The notes under the pieces are model-generated. The model ran no database searches and was not told where the DNA came from. It saw only the letters and a program-made list of their open reading frames with translations. A DNA stretch of 64,000 nucleotides, taken from the NCBI GenBank assembly GCA_009746045.1, contig RPFO01000667.1, forward strand, positions 1,788,569-1,852,568, written 5' to 3'. Of the stretch, positions 1-10,758 are shown piece after piece. Each line of letters begins with the position of its first letter. The first letter of the stretch is position 1. The stretch comes from Mesostigma viride (taxonomy: Eukaryota; Streptophyta; Mesostigmatophyceae; Mesostigmatales; Mesostigmataceae). Made by a program: the position numbers and the translations under genes.

Positions 1-375
1 CACGCCCACGCCCACGCCCACGCCCACGCCCACGCCCACGCCCACGCCCACGCCCACGCCCACACCCACACCCACGCCCACGCCCACGCCCACACGTCCC
101 ACACCCACGCCCACGCCCACGCCCACACCCACACCCACGCCCACGCCCACGCCCACGCCCACGCCCACGCCCACTCCCACGCCCACGCCCACGCCCACGC
201 CCACGCCCACGCCCACGCCCACGCCCATGCCAACGCCCACGCCCACGCCCACGCCCACGCCCACGCCCACGCCCACGCCCACACCCACGCCCACGCCCAC
301 GCCCACGCCCACGCCCATGCCCGCGCCCATGCCCACGCTCACGCCCACGCCCACGCCCACGCCCGCGCCTGCGCC
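1..375. repeat. (CACGCC)n hexanucleotide array
   Basis: Almost pure CACGCC hexamers with scattered changes (CACACC, CATGCC, CGCGCC). It already runs at base 1, so the array extends beyond the window. The period is a multiple of three, so it gives a false Thr-Pro open frame (227-418). It is not a telomere-type repeat. Confidence 0.97.
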
Positions 376-640
376 CACCCTAGCCTCACCCCTACTCCAA
401 GCCACAAATGCACCGTAAGCCACAGCCAGAAGTACAGCACAGCAGCGACAATGGCAGACTTAGCCCAGACACACACCTACCCACGTCAATGCCCCTGCCC
501 AGAGACTCGCGGCCTCATCCCACCCCCCTGCACGAACAGTTCCCAAACAAAAGAAAAGGCAAACAAAAGGAACAAGAGTAGCAAGCTGCATTGCGAGCAC
601 ATATGCCAGTTCTGGTGCACATGCCAGGCCGAAAGCAACT
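376..640. other. Spacer between hexamer arrays, no gene seen
   Basis: Non-repetitive CA-rich DNA. The short open frames here show no recognisable domain. Confidence 0.5.
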
Positions 641-644
641 CATG

Positions 645-873
645 ATTGCCCCTGCCCCTGCCCCTGCCCCTGCCCCTACCCCTGCCCCTGCCCCTCCCCC
701 TGCCCCTGCCCCTGCCCCTGCCCCTGCCCCTGCCCCTGCCCCTGCCCCTGCCCCTGCCCCTGCCCCTGCCCCTGCCCCTGCCCCTGCCCCTGCCCCTGCC
801 CCTGCCCCTGCCCCTGCCCCTGCCCCTGCCCCTGCCCCTGCCCCTGCCCCTGCCCCTGCTCCTGCCCCTGCCA
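645..873. repeat. (CCCCTG)n hexanucleotide array
   Basis: About 38 CCCCTG units with rare changes (CCCCTA, CCTCCC). It gives false Pro-Ala, Leu-Pro and Gly-Ala open frames on both strands; none is a credible protein. Confidence 0.97.
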
Positions 874-899
874 TCACCATTCTAACCACCACACATTAC

Positions 900-1387
900 G
901 AAAAGCAAGAAGAAATTATAATAATAATAAGAAATAAGAAGAAGAAGAAATAATAATAATAAACAAGCACAAAGTTGACTGCACATGCGACTGTACCAGT
1001 AGGCACGTAGCAAATTTTAGCTGCAGCTTCAATTTCAACTTCATTGCAATTGCAAGTGTAACTGCATGTGTAATTGCACTACCAATGCCTAATGCCCACT
1101 GCATGTGCCCAGTGCGAATGCAATTCAAAAGCAACATGCAATCGAAATTACAGCTGAAGCCGGCTATTAACAAAGATATATAAAGCAGTTGTTAACTACA
1201 GAGACCCAATGAAAATGCAAATGCAATGAAAAAGCAACAGAAGTTGAAGCCACTGCCACTCTACCTGCCGACACTAACACCACCGCCAGCACCCACTCAT
1301 ATCCCAACGACAAGGAAATAGAATTGCCCAAAGCCAGACATACATTGGGACGCATAAGCAAACGGCAACGCAAGCGCACATGCAAAT
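900..1387. other. Low-complexity AT-rich and TGCAA-rich spacer
   Basis: Begins with an AAG/AAT purine-rich stretch (900-965) and continues with degenerate words built on TGCAA/TTGCA (1000-1160). No gene is supported. It may be decayed tandem sequence linking the hexamer arrays. Confidence 0.5.
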
Positions 1388-1530
1388 GTATACGCAAAGG
1401 CAAAGGCAAAGGCAAACGCAAACGCAAACGCAAACGCAAACGCAAACGCAAACGCAAACGCAAACGCAAACGCAAACGCAAACGCAAACGCAAACGCAAA
1501 CGCAAACGCAAACGCAAACGCAAACGCAAG
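1388..1530. repeat. (GCAAAC)n hexanucleotide array
   Basis: About 22 units, starting as GCAAAG and becoming pure GCAAAC. It is the third hexamer array in 1.5 kb. The Lys-Arg, Thr-Gln and Leu-Arg open frames across it are artefacts. Confidence 0.97.
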
Positions 1531-2154
1531 CTTGTCATGTACCTACGCTTAACTGCAAACGCAAACTGTGCACGAAGCAAAAAGATTGGATGGCCAAGAT
1601 CATGGCAAATACGAGGGCCGAAAACAATCCAACTTCATCTAAATGTCCGAAATCCTCACGACGTTTCGATGCGCGCTTGAATGTCGAAGGCCTGCGCCGA
1701 TTATCGATCATAAGTCGAATGTGTAATTGTCGGCTTATGAGAACTGCTTTGCGACAGTATCACGTCAGGCCGTTCCTGTGCAGCCATTTTCCCTGTGCAG
1801 CGGGTGGACAACGTTCACTTTCCGCATTATTCATGGCTATCGAAGTTAATTCTTACCGACCCCGGCTGCCATGGCCACTGGCCACGCATATCAAGTTCAG
1901 GTATTCCCGACCTGTAGCGCAGCAGATTTCTGTCGGAAGGCATCCTAAGCATCGTGATAAAAGAAATCCGAACAATAGACATTCATGCTGCATCTAAGGA
2001 CATTATGGCACTTGTATATACTGCAAGTACATGTATCGACATTGCCGTGATTGCTAACCCCGACTCACAATGAACGGGAACTTTCCCTCTGCCTCCATGA
2101 AATGTACTTCGTGAAATGTACTGTAATACATATGATGTACTACGATGATAATCA
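1531..2154. other. Unassigned spacer, no gene seen
   Basis: Balanced composition without recognisable coding sequence. Near 2095-2125 it contains extra copies of the ATGTACTTCGTGAAATG word found inside the adjacent inverted repeat, so the repeat family may begin slightly earlier. Confidence 0.4.
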
Positions 2155-2690
2155 TCCCAGCAAAGCCATAGCACACCTTCCGTTTCGACCGCCATGTCGG
2201 CCACTAGCCCGGATAGCTCAATGTGCACCTGACCTTGACACTAATCGCACAAACAGCCACAATTTTGCAAGCAAGAAGACATGGCTACCTCGGCATTTCA
2301 TGAAATGTACTTCGTGAAATGCATTTCGTGAAATGTACTAAGGAACGTGATTGGCCGGCGTTCGCTCGCCAAATCTCGCAAAATGTACTAAGGCACGTGA
2401 TTGGTCCCGCAAAATGTACTAAGGAACGTGATTGGCCGGCGAAGATTCTGTTTGCTGCAATTAAAACGAGATTTGGCGAGCGAACGCCGGCCAATCACGT
2501 TCCTTAGTACATTTCACGAAATGCATTTCACGAAGTACATTTCATGAAATGCCGAGGTAGCCATGTCTTCTTGCTTGCAAAATTGTGGCTGTTTGTGCGA
2601 TTAGTGTCAAGGTCAGGTGCACATTGAGCTATCCGGACTAGTGGCCGACATGGCGGTCGAAACGGAAGGTGTGCTATGGCTTTGCTGGGA
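2155..2690. repeat. Long inverted repeat, 224-bp arms, 88-bp spacer
   Basis: The left arm (2155-2378) reads TCCCAGCAAAGCC... and the right arm (2467-2690) is its near-exact reverse complement; the clearest difference is one base near the GATAGCTC word. The 88-bp loop repeats the arm motif AAGGAACGTGATTGGCC. The arms also contain short direct and inverted copies of TGAAATGTAC. This looks like a foldback MITE, but I found no convincing target duplication, so the superfamily is unknown. The open frame MHIELSGLVADMAVE appears in both arms only because the arms mirror each other. Confidence 0.9.
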
Positions 2691-3650
2691 CATAATCGTG
2701 GCTATCTGCTTCCTGGCTTTCGCTATCATGGTGATGGGACACCATGGGAAGCGCAAGTTCGCAGCCATAGTGCTAAGCGGCAGCACCCATGCCGGCAGCC
2801 TAGTGACCGACGAGACGTTCGACTGTAAGTGCGGCCACGAGTGCATGAAGCCCATTAGAATATCACATCTCCAGGCATTGCGAAGCGCCTGGTTTTCGCC
2901 CGGGCGGAAGCAAGAGGACAGGAAGGCGGCGATAAAGCAGCAGCTGCACCAGGGGGGGTACGACGCCATAACCACGATGTCGTCATCTACTCGTCACAAG
3001 TTCGTTCATGGCGCTGGTTTTCGGTTCGTTCTCGACGGGGGAGTCAAGGATATGAACATAGGGTTTGTGACCCCTTTTCACTTTCGCGTTTCACTTTCGA
3101 GGCGGCCTTCAGGCACTGCCTGAAAATTAGCAACCACGTTTGGAACTCTTCGGACCACCTGTGAAACTAATCACATTTGATGATGTGCTGGCGGGCCTGG
3201 GCATCGCATTTGAGCATTACTTCGAGCAGGGCTCAACAAGCTCGATTCGCCAACTCAACCCGAAGAAGCCCTAAGCTGCGGTAAGACATATATTTGTGTG
3301 GATGGCTCTTGATATCATGCTGAATTTCTAGACTTCTCTAGGTGGACAGTTCATGTGCAGCCATACAGGTCATCCATGTGTGTTTTAACCATGTTGCATG
3401 TGCCACAGATATCATGAGCAGTATTTACTAAGTGTGCTGGAGTCGTTGTTGCATGCTTGTTGTATTTCACAGTTCACGCCTGCATGAACGCATCGTTGAT
3501 ACTAATGATTATTCATATTGCATGACTGTTCTATTGGGGACGCCGCGCTTGATGTCACAACGTGGCTGAAAGGGTGCATCCACCGCGACTTTGGCCGGTG
3601 GGTGAAATCGATGGACGCATTTCCGAAGAAGCCAGCCGCGGGCCACACCC
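2691..3650. other. Spacer with weak open frame 2617-3123
   Basis: A 168-codon plus-strand frame starts inside the right arm of the inverted repeat and runs to 3123. It matches no family I recognise, and an opposite frame of similar length overlaps it. After 3124 the DNA is AT-rich (TTTAACCATG, TGCATGTGCC words) without coding character until the GC-rich block. Confidence 0.3.
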
Positions 3651-3870
3651 ATGGCGCGGGCGTGGGCGCGGGCGGGGCGGGGGCGGGGGAGAAGGCGCGG
3701 GTGCGGGCGCGGGCGCCACCCAAGGCGCGGGCGCGGGCGCGGGCCCGGGCCGGGGCGGGGGCGCAGGCGCCGGCGCGGGTGCGGGCGCGGGCGCCACCCA
3801 AGGCGCGCGCGCGGGCGCGGGCGGGGGTGGGGGCGCAGGCGCCGGCGCGGGTGCGGGCGCGGGCGCCACC
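3651..3870. repeat. GGGCGC-rich minisatellite with higher-order unit
   Basis: GGGCGC/GGGGCG words form three higher-order units, each ending GCGGGCGCGGGCGCCACC (about 3705, 3784 and 3855; spacings near 79 and 71 bp). All six frames stay open, giving Gly-Ala, Arg-Pro and Pro-Ala artefacts. It lies inside a decayed gene, so it may be an expanded Gly-Ala linker. Confidence 0.9.
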
Positions 3871-3950
3871 GCCGACTTGGATGATGAGCCAGCAACCGAA
3901 GCCAAGAGGGAGAGGCACCGCTCTTCGAAGGTGTTCGATCTCGAAGTGTT

Positions 3951-4676
3951 TTGGGGCCGGATATGACCGTGTATGTCCGCTGGCGCCTAGCCGCATCGGA
4001 GACGTTGGTAAATGCACCGGTGAACAAGTGGCAGCCCACAGGGCCTAATGGCGAGGCTTGTGACGGGGTCACGCCCATTGGGTACACCCCGCAGGGAGAT
4101 CCTGTCTATGGGTGCCTCCTCATAGAGCGTGGCCAGGCCCCCAAAGGAAGTCCTGGTCTAGTGCTGCTTTTTGAATGGGACGAGGGCGGTGCCAGGAGAT
4201 GTACCTGCGCTAGCCTTCACAGCCTTTTTCCCGACATCGTCGCCGCTGAGAAGCAGCAGTTGCTGGACGGATGGATTGAGCAGGTGCCAAAGTCCGTGGA
4301 GGATGTGCGTGCCAACAACGAGAATCTGTTCAACATCATGGAGCAAAAGCTCAAAGAGAAGCGTGAACTGCAAGCGAACAAGGCGGTACCCTTACCGCTG
4401 CGATCTGCAGGCGACCAGTCGGTTGCGCGGGCAACACGAGCACTGAGGCTGCCCATAAAACAAGTCATCTCACACGTCGCTTGCCCTGCCCGCGAGATTC
4501 AAGCGCAGATCAACCGCGCATGTGCGCCCGCTGCGCGAGGGAGCACATCAACGGCAACGCCCGCTTTGCGCACACTGATTTCCGGCAGGCACACCTTCAA
4601 AGGTGTGCCTGCCGGCAGGCACACCTTCAAAGGTGAATGGAAGCCTCGTACGACGCGGCGGCCTACTCGTTGTTAA
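3951..4676 (+). CDS. Hypothetical protein, probable gene remnant
   Basis: A 241-codon frame with good amino-acid diversity up to about residue 150. Visible parts are a Trp/Tyr-rich start (VRWRLAAS), PIGYTPQGDPVYGCLL, an acidic FEWDEGG segment and a charged probable helix (NIMEQKLKEKREL). The tail (about residues 190-241) reads through an inverted repeat and looks non-coding. Coding-like text precedes it in other frames (EPATEAKRERHRSSKVFDL, ending just before 3966), so the true product was probably longer and is now frameshifted or spliced. I recognise no family. The next frame (4723-5331) may belong to the same gene. Confidence 0.4.
   Translation: MGPDMTVYVRWRLAASETLVNAPVNKWQPTGPNGEACDGVTPIGYTPQGDPVYGCLLIERGQAPKGSPGLVLLFEWDEGGARRCTCASLHSLFPDIVAAEKQQLLDGWIEQVPKSVEDVRANNENLFNIMEQKLKEKRELQANKAVPLPLRSAGDQSVARATRALRLPIKQVISHVACPAREIQAQINRACAPAARGSTSTATPALRTLISGRHTFKGVPAGRHTFKGEWKPRTTRRPTRC
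4581..4634. repeat. Hairpin plus direct repeat (GGCAGGCACACCTT)
   Basis: GGCAGGCACACCTT, CA, then AAGGTGTGCCTGCC form a perfect 14-bp-stem hairpin with a 2-base centre. The left part is then repeated directly. It falls inside the tail of the 3951-4676 frame and probably marks a small insertion or an intron feature. Confidence 0.8.
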
Positions 4677-4722
4677 GCGGCCAGCCGTCACCTGCGGGCA
4701 GGGAATGCCGTAAGCACCACAC

Positions 4723-5331
4723 ATGCTGGTGAAGGTCCTTGATCTGAAAGGCGATCGCACGGAGCGTGACAGCATTGTCGCCTCTCCTTACTACGCACCG
4801 TCGTGGCCGGGCCAGTTTTCTAGAGTGACATTAGGTGGCGGCAGCGCAGGGATGACGGTCCCCATTTCTGATGTACACCTGCAGCACTGGACAGTGGGCG
4901 GTACGGCAGAGGTGCACCAGCCTGAGCTGATCGGTACCGGCAAACTGTCAGCTGCCACGGTGGCGGCGTTGAAAGAGCACCCGCAGATTGACTTTGAGCA
5001 TTACAAGACTGCCACCGCCGCCAGGGCAGCAGCAAAGGATGACTGCAATGCCTACTTTGCCGAGCATGGAGCACGTGCGCTTATCGGGATGCGCCTGTGT
5101 GCCATGTTTCCGGGGACAGCGAGGAAGAGGGAGCGCTTCCATGGCTGGGTCACTAAGGTTCAGGAAAGGGGAGGTCACCTGCTCATCAAGGCGATGTGGG
5201 CTGATGGGCAGGACTATCATGCCCTGGCGGAGGTGACGCAGTTCGTGTGCGGCTGCCCACACCCAGTCGAGGCATTTGGCCGCGCTCGCTTCTTTCCACA
5301 GGAGCTAGGCTGGCACCGTGAACGCAGGTGA
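4723..5331 (+). CDS. Hypothetical protein with possible Tudor/chromo-like fold and acidic tail
   Basis: A 202-codon frame that looks genuinely coding. It starts LVKVLDLKGDR and contains SPYYAPSWPGQF, an Ala-rich helix-like centre (TAATRAAAKDD-like, about residues 100-120) and, near residues 145-175, RFHGWVTKVQERGG then ADGQDYHALAE. That pattern of F-x-G-x-V followed by an acidic DG-x-D-Y is like Tudor-type chromatin readers; this is a loose resemblance only. The frame ends at 5331, but acidic coding-like sequence continues at once in another frame (IDDAVPAVHSDSEGG, then Glu-rich). A GCAG|GTGATG donor-like site lies at the junction. It could be a decayed gene or a transposon accessory gene. 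Confidence 0.45.
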   Translation: MLVKVLDLKGDRTERDSIVASPYYAPSWPGQFSRVTLGGGSAGMTVPISDVHLQHWTVGGTAEVHQPELIGTGKLSAATVAALKEHPQIDFEHYKTATAARAAAKDDCNAYFAEHGARALIGMRLCAMFPGTARKRERFHGWVTKVQERGGHLLIKAMWADGQDYHALAEVTQFVCGCPHPVEAFGRARFFPQELGWHRERR

Positions 5332-5382
5332 TGGCACCCATATAGACGATGCCGTCCCTGCTGTGCACAGTGACAGTGAAGG

Positions 5383-5530
5383 CGGGGAGGAGGAGGAAGA
5401 GGGAGAGGAAGAGGGGGAGGAAGAGGGGGAGGAGGAGGGGGAGGAGGGGGAGAGGGGGAGGGAGAGGGAAGGGAGAATGGGAGGAGGAGGGGGAGGAGGA
5501 AGAGGGAGAGGGAGACGGAGAGGAGGATGC
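5383..5530. repeat. GAGGAG-rich purine tract
   Basis: Interrupted GAGGAG/GGGGAG/GGAAGA purine-only stretch. In frame with the preceding hypothetical gene it would encode a Glu/Gly acidic tail; on the other strand it gives Ser/Pro-rich artefacts. It could equally be a plain microsatellite. Confidence 0.85.
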
Positions 5531-5976
5531 GGAATGGGAGCCGGGGATGACTGGTAGATGAGACGGTGCCATCTACCGGCGCATGGAATGAAGTGGTACA
5601 CAAGTTTACTCATGGTTATCGGCAAGTAGAGCATGCTCGCCTGGCCTAGTTGCATCAATGAGTTGAGTTTGGAGAGGCTGCACTTTGCTTGGATGAAGAA
5701 TGTGTTAGCATGGCCAAACTTTTATGGCTTGTAGCCAAATCCTCTTGGGGTATGCAGTGTACTAGCGGTGTGCAATTGCGAGGATTCCTGTCTTGTAGCG
5801 ATGTGGCCTCTCACCCTGCAGCCTGGTAGATGTGTTGGCATGCAGCCACCCATCATGGGTCATCCGATCTGGTGTGATCTGCATTTGCACACCTTGTATT
5901 AAGGCCATGATTTAATATTGTCTTGTTATTTTTAATGTGTATATGCGAAAAGAGGCATAATCTGCTCATATATAGT
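5531..5976. other. AT-rich spacer, no gene seen
   Basis: Mostly non-repetitive DNA leading into the tandem repeat at 5977. No recognisable coding sequence or promoter. Confidence 0.4.
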
Positions 5977-6394
5977 GCTAGCAAATGTCACTACCTTTAC
6001 CTATGCCTGACCTTACAAGTTGAGGATGGTCTAATGTAGTGGCAAACAGGTTATTTACAACAATTCACAGTTTTCTGACATAGTTTGAGGCAACTATACT
6101 TACCAAAATGCTTGAAAAAGGCAAAAATTGCACCATTTATGCTAGCAAACGTCAATATTTTGAGATCAAACTGGGCCCAAACTTGGCCCATGGTCTAATC
6201 TAGTGGTGTTTAGGTTGCTTCCAACATTTCATAGCTTTCTGACATAGTTTGATATTGTGTAGTAGCTTACACTGAGCAAAATGCTTGAAAATGGCAAAAA
6301 ATGCACCATTTATGCTAGCAAACGTCACTATTTTGACATCTTGAGCTGAGCCCAAACTTTGTGCATGGTCTATTCTAGTGGTAATTAGGTTGCC
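5977..6394. repeat. Tandem repeat, about 165-bp unit
   Basis: Two full units and one partial, each starting GCTAGCAAA(C/T)GTCA (5977, 6141, 6314) and containing CATGGTCTA, TTTCTGACATAGTTTGA and AATGCTTGAAAA. Unit lengths are 164 and 173 bp. The same family reappears at 10414-10720. Confidence 0.9.
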
Positions 6395-6650
6395 ATAAGC
6401 AGGACCCCCAGAAGCCCAAGGTGTACTGGAGGGGCGGGGACCTGATGATCAACCACAAGATGTGGACGCCCCCAGCGGGCTAGAATAGCAATAGCCCTAG
6501 CTTGTAACCATTGGAGTCACTGTCGCTAAGGCAGCCATGCCTAGAATGTTTGCCTAGCTGTGCCAACAAACCTAGTCACGTGCCGCCAACGCACGGTACA
6601 CAACCAGCCATAGCCTTAGCCTAGTTCTAGTACAGCCATGCTACGCCCTG
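6395..6650. other. Unassigned spacer
   Basis: CTAG/CCTAG-rich DNA without repeats or coding potential that I can support. Confidence 0.35.
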
Positions 6651-6782
6651 GCTATGTTCAGATTACTTGCCCACGCTCCTTGCTATGACATGCTCACATG
6701 GGTCTTATTGCACCCACAGTTTGCCGGATCGTTAGCCTGTCCTTTTAGCTAGCCGCGCCCGATTGCAGCTGTGGCATGCCAC
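6651..6782 (+). mobile_element. SINE-like retroposon fragment (body only)
   Basis: Shares CCCACGCTCCTTG, ATGGGTCTTATTGCA, CAGTTTGCCGGATCG and TGCAGCTGTGGCATGCC with the fuller minus-strand copies at 30272-30520 and 18755-19065. It stops after GGCATGCCACA and lacks the stem-loop tail, so it is a partial copy. Confidence 0.75.
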
Positions 6783-8229
6783 AACGGTCCGAGCCCCGCC
6801 AAAAACGACCATCTTACTCCGTCACCAAATTGGCGCGAGATCCCGAAAATCTGGTGGGCGGGAAGGTGACGACGAGGCAAAAAGTCACGCAGCACCCATG
6901 GCGGCCGTGAAAATCCTAGCGACCGTCCTGAGAACACATTACGGACAGCGAATTCATTTTGAGCCTTCATAACTCATCTACTTCACGTAGATATTTTTTT
7001 ATCCTAAAGAAATCGGTCCATTTTTTCAGGAAAACAGAAAAAGGGCGGGCATTTTCGCGAGGTCGGGTCAGGTCCGCTGCATTTTGCAGTGGACCCCCAA
7101 AAAGTCACACCGGAAACTTATCGAAAACGGCGACAGTGTAGTTCAAGGTAAGCCGCTCGCACGGTTCTATGACTAATTCAAAAAATTTTGACCGAAAAAC
7201 TTTTTGTTAAAACGACTGCCATTGTAAATGCCTCGTTGCCGCAGCAGTTGGAACTGCCGGGAGGGTGCGTGCGGGGCTGATCATGGCAACGCACGTAAAA
7301 ATATGCCACTCCCTCGTTTCTTTCATTTTTGTCATCCCATTTGCGCAGGGCGCTTCAACAACTTCTAGAGCGAAGCCCAGCCTGATTTTTTGCTGGCTCT
7401 GTAGTGTAGACCTGCGCTCATCACTGAATATCGCCTGCGATCGTTGCGAAATGAAGCATGAATACGCATTGCGCTGGTTGAGTCGACGCTGTACAGTGGA
7501 ACCTGCTTTTTCGGCATCCGGATCCAAGGTAGGGTGAAGCCAGCCCCGTTCCCCTTCCAGATTTTCTGCCTGTCTCTTTCCCCGAGGCTCGTGAAAGCGC
7601 CTCGTTCATGTTACGCCGGACGCCTCGTCAAGCATCGCTGCTCGAGAGGGAGACGTAAGCCATGGCCAGCCTCCCCAAACAGCGTGATGTGCGCCTGTTC
7701 ATTCTTCCAAGTGTAATTCATGGCGTAGGAAGCTGAGCCTGAAGGCAACAAACAGAAGGTACATGTCCTGTATTCAACAGTCAGCACATATAGGTGTGTT
7801 GATGTGCAACCCTGGAGCTTATCCAGCTTTCACAGGCCATACAACACGCTGCTGGGGCTCCACTTTAGCGGACCTGTTGGTAAGTATTTCAACCTCTTTC
7901 CTTGGCCAGATTATAATGCACCATGTTTATCAATGATGGGCGGCGTGTTCTGATCTGGGGCTGGGAGGCACGAAGAAACCAGGGGGGAGCCCAGGTATGT
8001 GAAGTGCGCAGATGTTGTTGCTGCCTTGGGAAACCCAGGATTCATTGCCCTTGTTACATTCAGATATGTTGAAGCAGGCTGAGAATTAAGTACTATACAT
8101 GGAAGGGGGCTGATTTGTCTTTGATATGGTTGCTGCCTATGATGATGAATATTGTTGCGGGCACAACAGAGTGCACAATGGGCTTACAGCATTGCGTAAG
8201 AGGCATGAATCTCACCAGGACACCTTCTA
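6783..8229. other. Spacer without supported genes
   Basis: Includes an A/T-run region (6960-7200) with AAAAAGT and TTTTTT words typical of transposon edges, and a mixed-composition stretch 7200-7740 with overlapping short frames on both strands. Nothing recognisable is encoded. Confidence 0.35.
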
Positions 8230-9250
8230 CGGGCTCACAACAACATCACAATAACGATTACCAAAGTGCTTGCTGCCACACCACTGCCACATCACTCCCC
8301 ACCACCCCAACACACCTACCACTGTTACGCCGTTGTTAGCAGTGCCACGATTGCATAGCAATACCAACATTCCTGTCGTTAGCATGGAGGACCACCAGGT
8401 GCATCGTGTGCGCATACCCATGTGACAGATATTATAGACTCCCACCAGGAGCAACGTCCACCACCATGAGTCTCGCCTGTTGGTGTAACTGCTGGCAGTG
8501 TCCCTACAACTCAGTATGGAATCTGCCATTAACGATAACGCCAGGCCCTGCACCATTGCTGCCACAATCTGCCATATTGACTTCGCCCATCGCAGCCTTG
8601 ATCGTGATTGCAGCCACAAGTTCCTGCCGGCCCTCTTCATCTCTTCTATCGTAGCACCAGAAACTGGGGCCACATTTAGCAGCATCGGCAGCTGACATAG
8701 CTGGCACCTGGCACAACAGATAATGCCAGTAGTATCAAAGAAGGCACCCTACTGCTCACCATTGCTATCAATCACTGGCATGATCAATCTGTCACTACCA
8801 CTTGCCAGCACCACAGAATATCATGACCTGGTGTGTTGCCACGGAAATCTGAATGGAGAGCTTTCACCACAAGCCCACCCCAATGAGTTGGTTTGCACAC
8901 TACACCACTGTTGGCTGTACCGTGCCACCTGCCACATAAATTTCCCTTCCATCATGCAGCAGTAGCAACATAACCTCAAGGCTAGACCATAACGTCTATC
9001 TGCATAACGATAGCCTTCATGATCGCTGCCTCGTGCCACTGGCCATACTACTGCCATCTGCATTACTTTCTACCACATGTGCCACTCTCTTCTGCATCAC
9101 TAGATCCCACTACTGCTGCCTGACCTGCCTGCTGCCAGCACCTTCGCTGGCATCTGCTCATGGCATGCCCATGGCCACATCCTCCATCTGCCGTGCATAG
9201 CCCATGCTTCACTAGGATTGGTAGTCCAGGGTGCACGATGAACAACACAT
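8230..9250. repeat. Degenerate CCAC/TGCC-rich low-complexity region
   Basis: About 1 kb where words such as TGCCAC, CCACTG, ACCATT and GCTGCC recur irregularly. Many short frames run on both strands, none convincing. It resembles an old, eroded satellite rather than a gene. Confidence 0.55.
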
Positions 9251-9699
9251 AAAAAAATGCCCATGCACCTTTAGAAGATTGTTTGGCATGCGAGCTAGCT
9301 GGCTAGTTAATGTGCTAGAGATGTTAGATAGCAACTGCAAGCAAATGTAGTGTGCAGCCATGTTTGCTTCGAACCACTATTTGACTTGCCAACTAGTTGC
9401 TCTCTCTCAACACGCCCCACCATTGGAATGTTGGTAGTTAATACTATTGATGTATCAAAGAGACAACTGTTCATGTATTTCCATGATGAAGTGCATGCCA
9501 CATGTATGGGTGGAGATAACCAAGTTGGAGTTCAACCTTACCTCAGCTCGTACTGTTATGGGGTATGAACTTGTAAGGAAATATTATATGATGTTGGCTG
9601 CTGTCACGTGTCACTGTGACACATCGTCATCTGTGGTGTGACTGAGGTAATACTTGGCAATCATGTTCAGCATGCTCTATTTAAATTGCATTAAAAATT

Positions 9700-10045
9700 T
9701 CAGCTCTGTCTGAACTCATTTGCGCTACCTGTGGTGCATTATATATCCAAATTTTGCGCGAGAGTGACGCGTGACAGCAGAATCATGTAACTAGTTGGTG
9801 TTCAATCAAGGTGCAACTTTGCAGCCAGCCTGCAGATGTTGCAAGTAAAGTGTTTGCTTACTTCCAGCTTAATCTGAGCTCATTTGCACTGTTGGGTGCA
9901 TTTAATGATCCATAAAATGCTCCAAATGACCGTATTTGTGACGGTTGACAGCATAATTTCTGGCCATCCCATCTCTATTTCGGGTGCAACTTAGTACTTG
10001 AGCTGCATATGTTATATTTAATGTGTCTGCCCATTTCCAGGTCAA
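9700..10045. repeat. Degenerate duplicated AT-rich unit (about 170 bp)
   Basis: Two successive blocks share the order CAGCT(C/T)..(C/T)TGA(A/G)CTCATTTGC, GGTGCATT, TGACAGCA and GGTGCAACTT. The blocks begin near 9703 and 9866. No coding sequence. Confidence 0.6.
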
Positions 10046-10285
10046 AACGACATTAATTGTGTTGTTTGTGGAATTAATTATGAATAAAACTGGCAATTTC
10101 GGCATTTTTTATGCTTTTGGACGTCACCATTCTGTGAGCACCAAGTGGCCAACCAAGGTGTGACTTGGCACAGTAAATCTGGGTACCATGGAGAAGCCAG
10201 CCACCAAGTTTGACCATCATCCGAATATTAGTGCAGCTAGGAGGAGTAAGATGGGTGTTTTTTGGCACTTTCAGACCGTTGTGGC

Positions 10286-10413
10286 CTTTGGCATGAAGGA
10301 GACTGGGGGTCTCTGCCCTTTCTCCTGTAGTGCACACACAGGGATTAAAAGCACTTCGGTGCTCCGTGACTCCCCAACGGGAGCACGAGTTTAATTAATT
10401 AATTAATTAATTA
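10286..10413 (+). mobile_element. SINE-like retroposon copy, 5'-truncated
   Basis: Matches the 3' half of the family: CCTTTGGCATGAAGG, GGGTCTCTGCCC, CACACAGGGATTAAAAG, the stem-loop (10362-10389, loop CAAC) and a TTAA tail. It has no coding capacity. Confidence 0.85.
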
Positions 10414-10720
10414 GGTTGCTTCCAATATTTCATAGCTTTATGACGTAGTTTGATATTGTTTAGTAGCTTACACTAAGCAAAATGCTTGAAAATGGCAAAA
10501 AATGCAGTATTTATGCTAGCAAACGTCACTATTTTGAGTTCAGATTGACCCCAAACTTTGTGCATGGTCTATTCTAGTGGTAATTAGGTTGCTTGCAAAT
10601 ATCCATGATGGTTTGACGTGATTTAGTACTGTTTCCTATTTATTACTATTTAATTTAATTTAAAATGACAAAAATGTACATGTATTGCTAGCAAATGTCA
10701 CCAAGATGACGTCCGATCGA
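10414..10720. repeat. Second block of the 165-bp repeat family
   Basis: Contains TAGGTTGCTTCCAA, ATGCTTGAAAATGGCAAAA, GCTAGCAAACGTCACTATTTT and a second GCTAGCAAATGTCACC start, matching 5977-6394. A retroposon tail abuts its left edge exactly at AATTAGGTTGC. Confidence 0.85.
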
Positions 10721-10758
10721 TACCAAACTTTGTACGAGGTCTATTTTGGTTGCAAACA

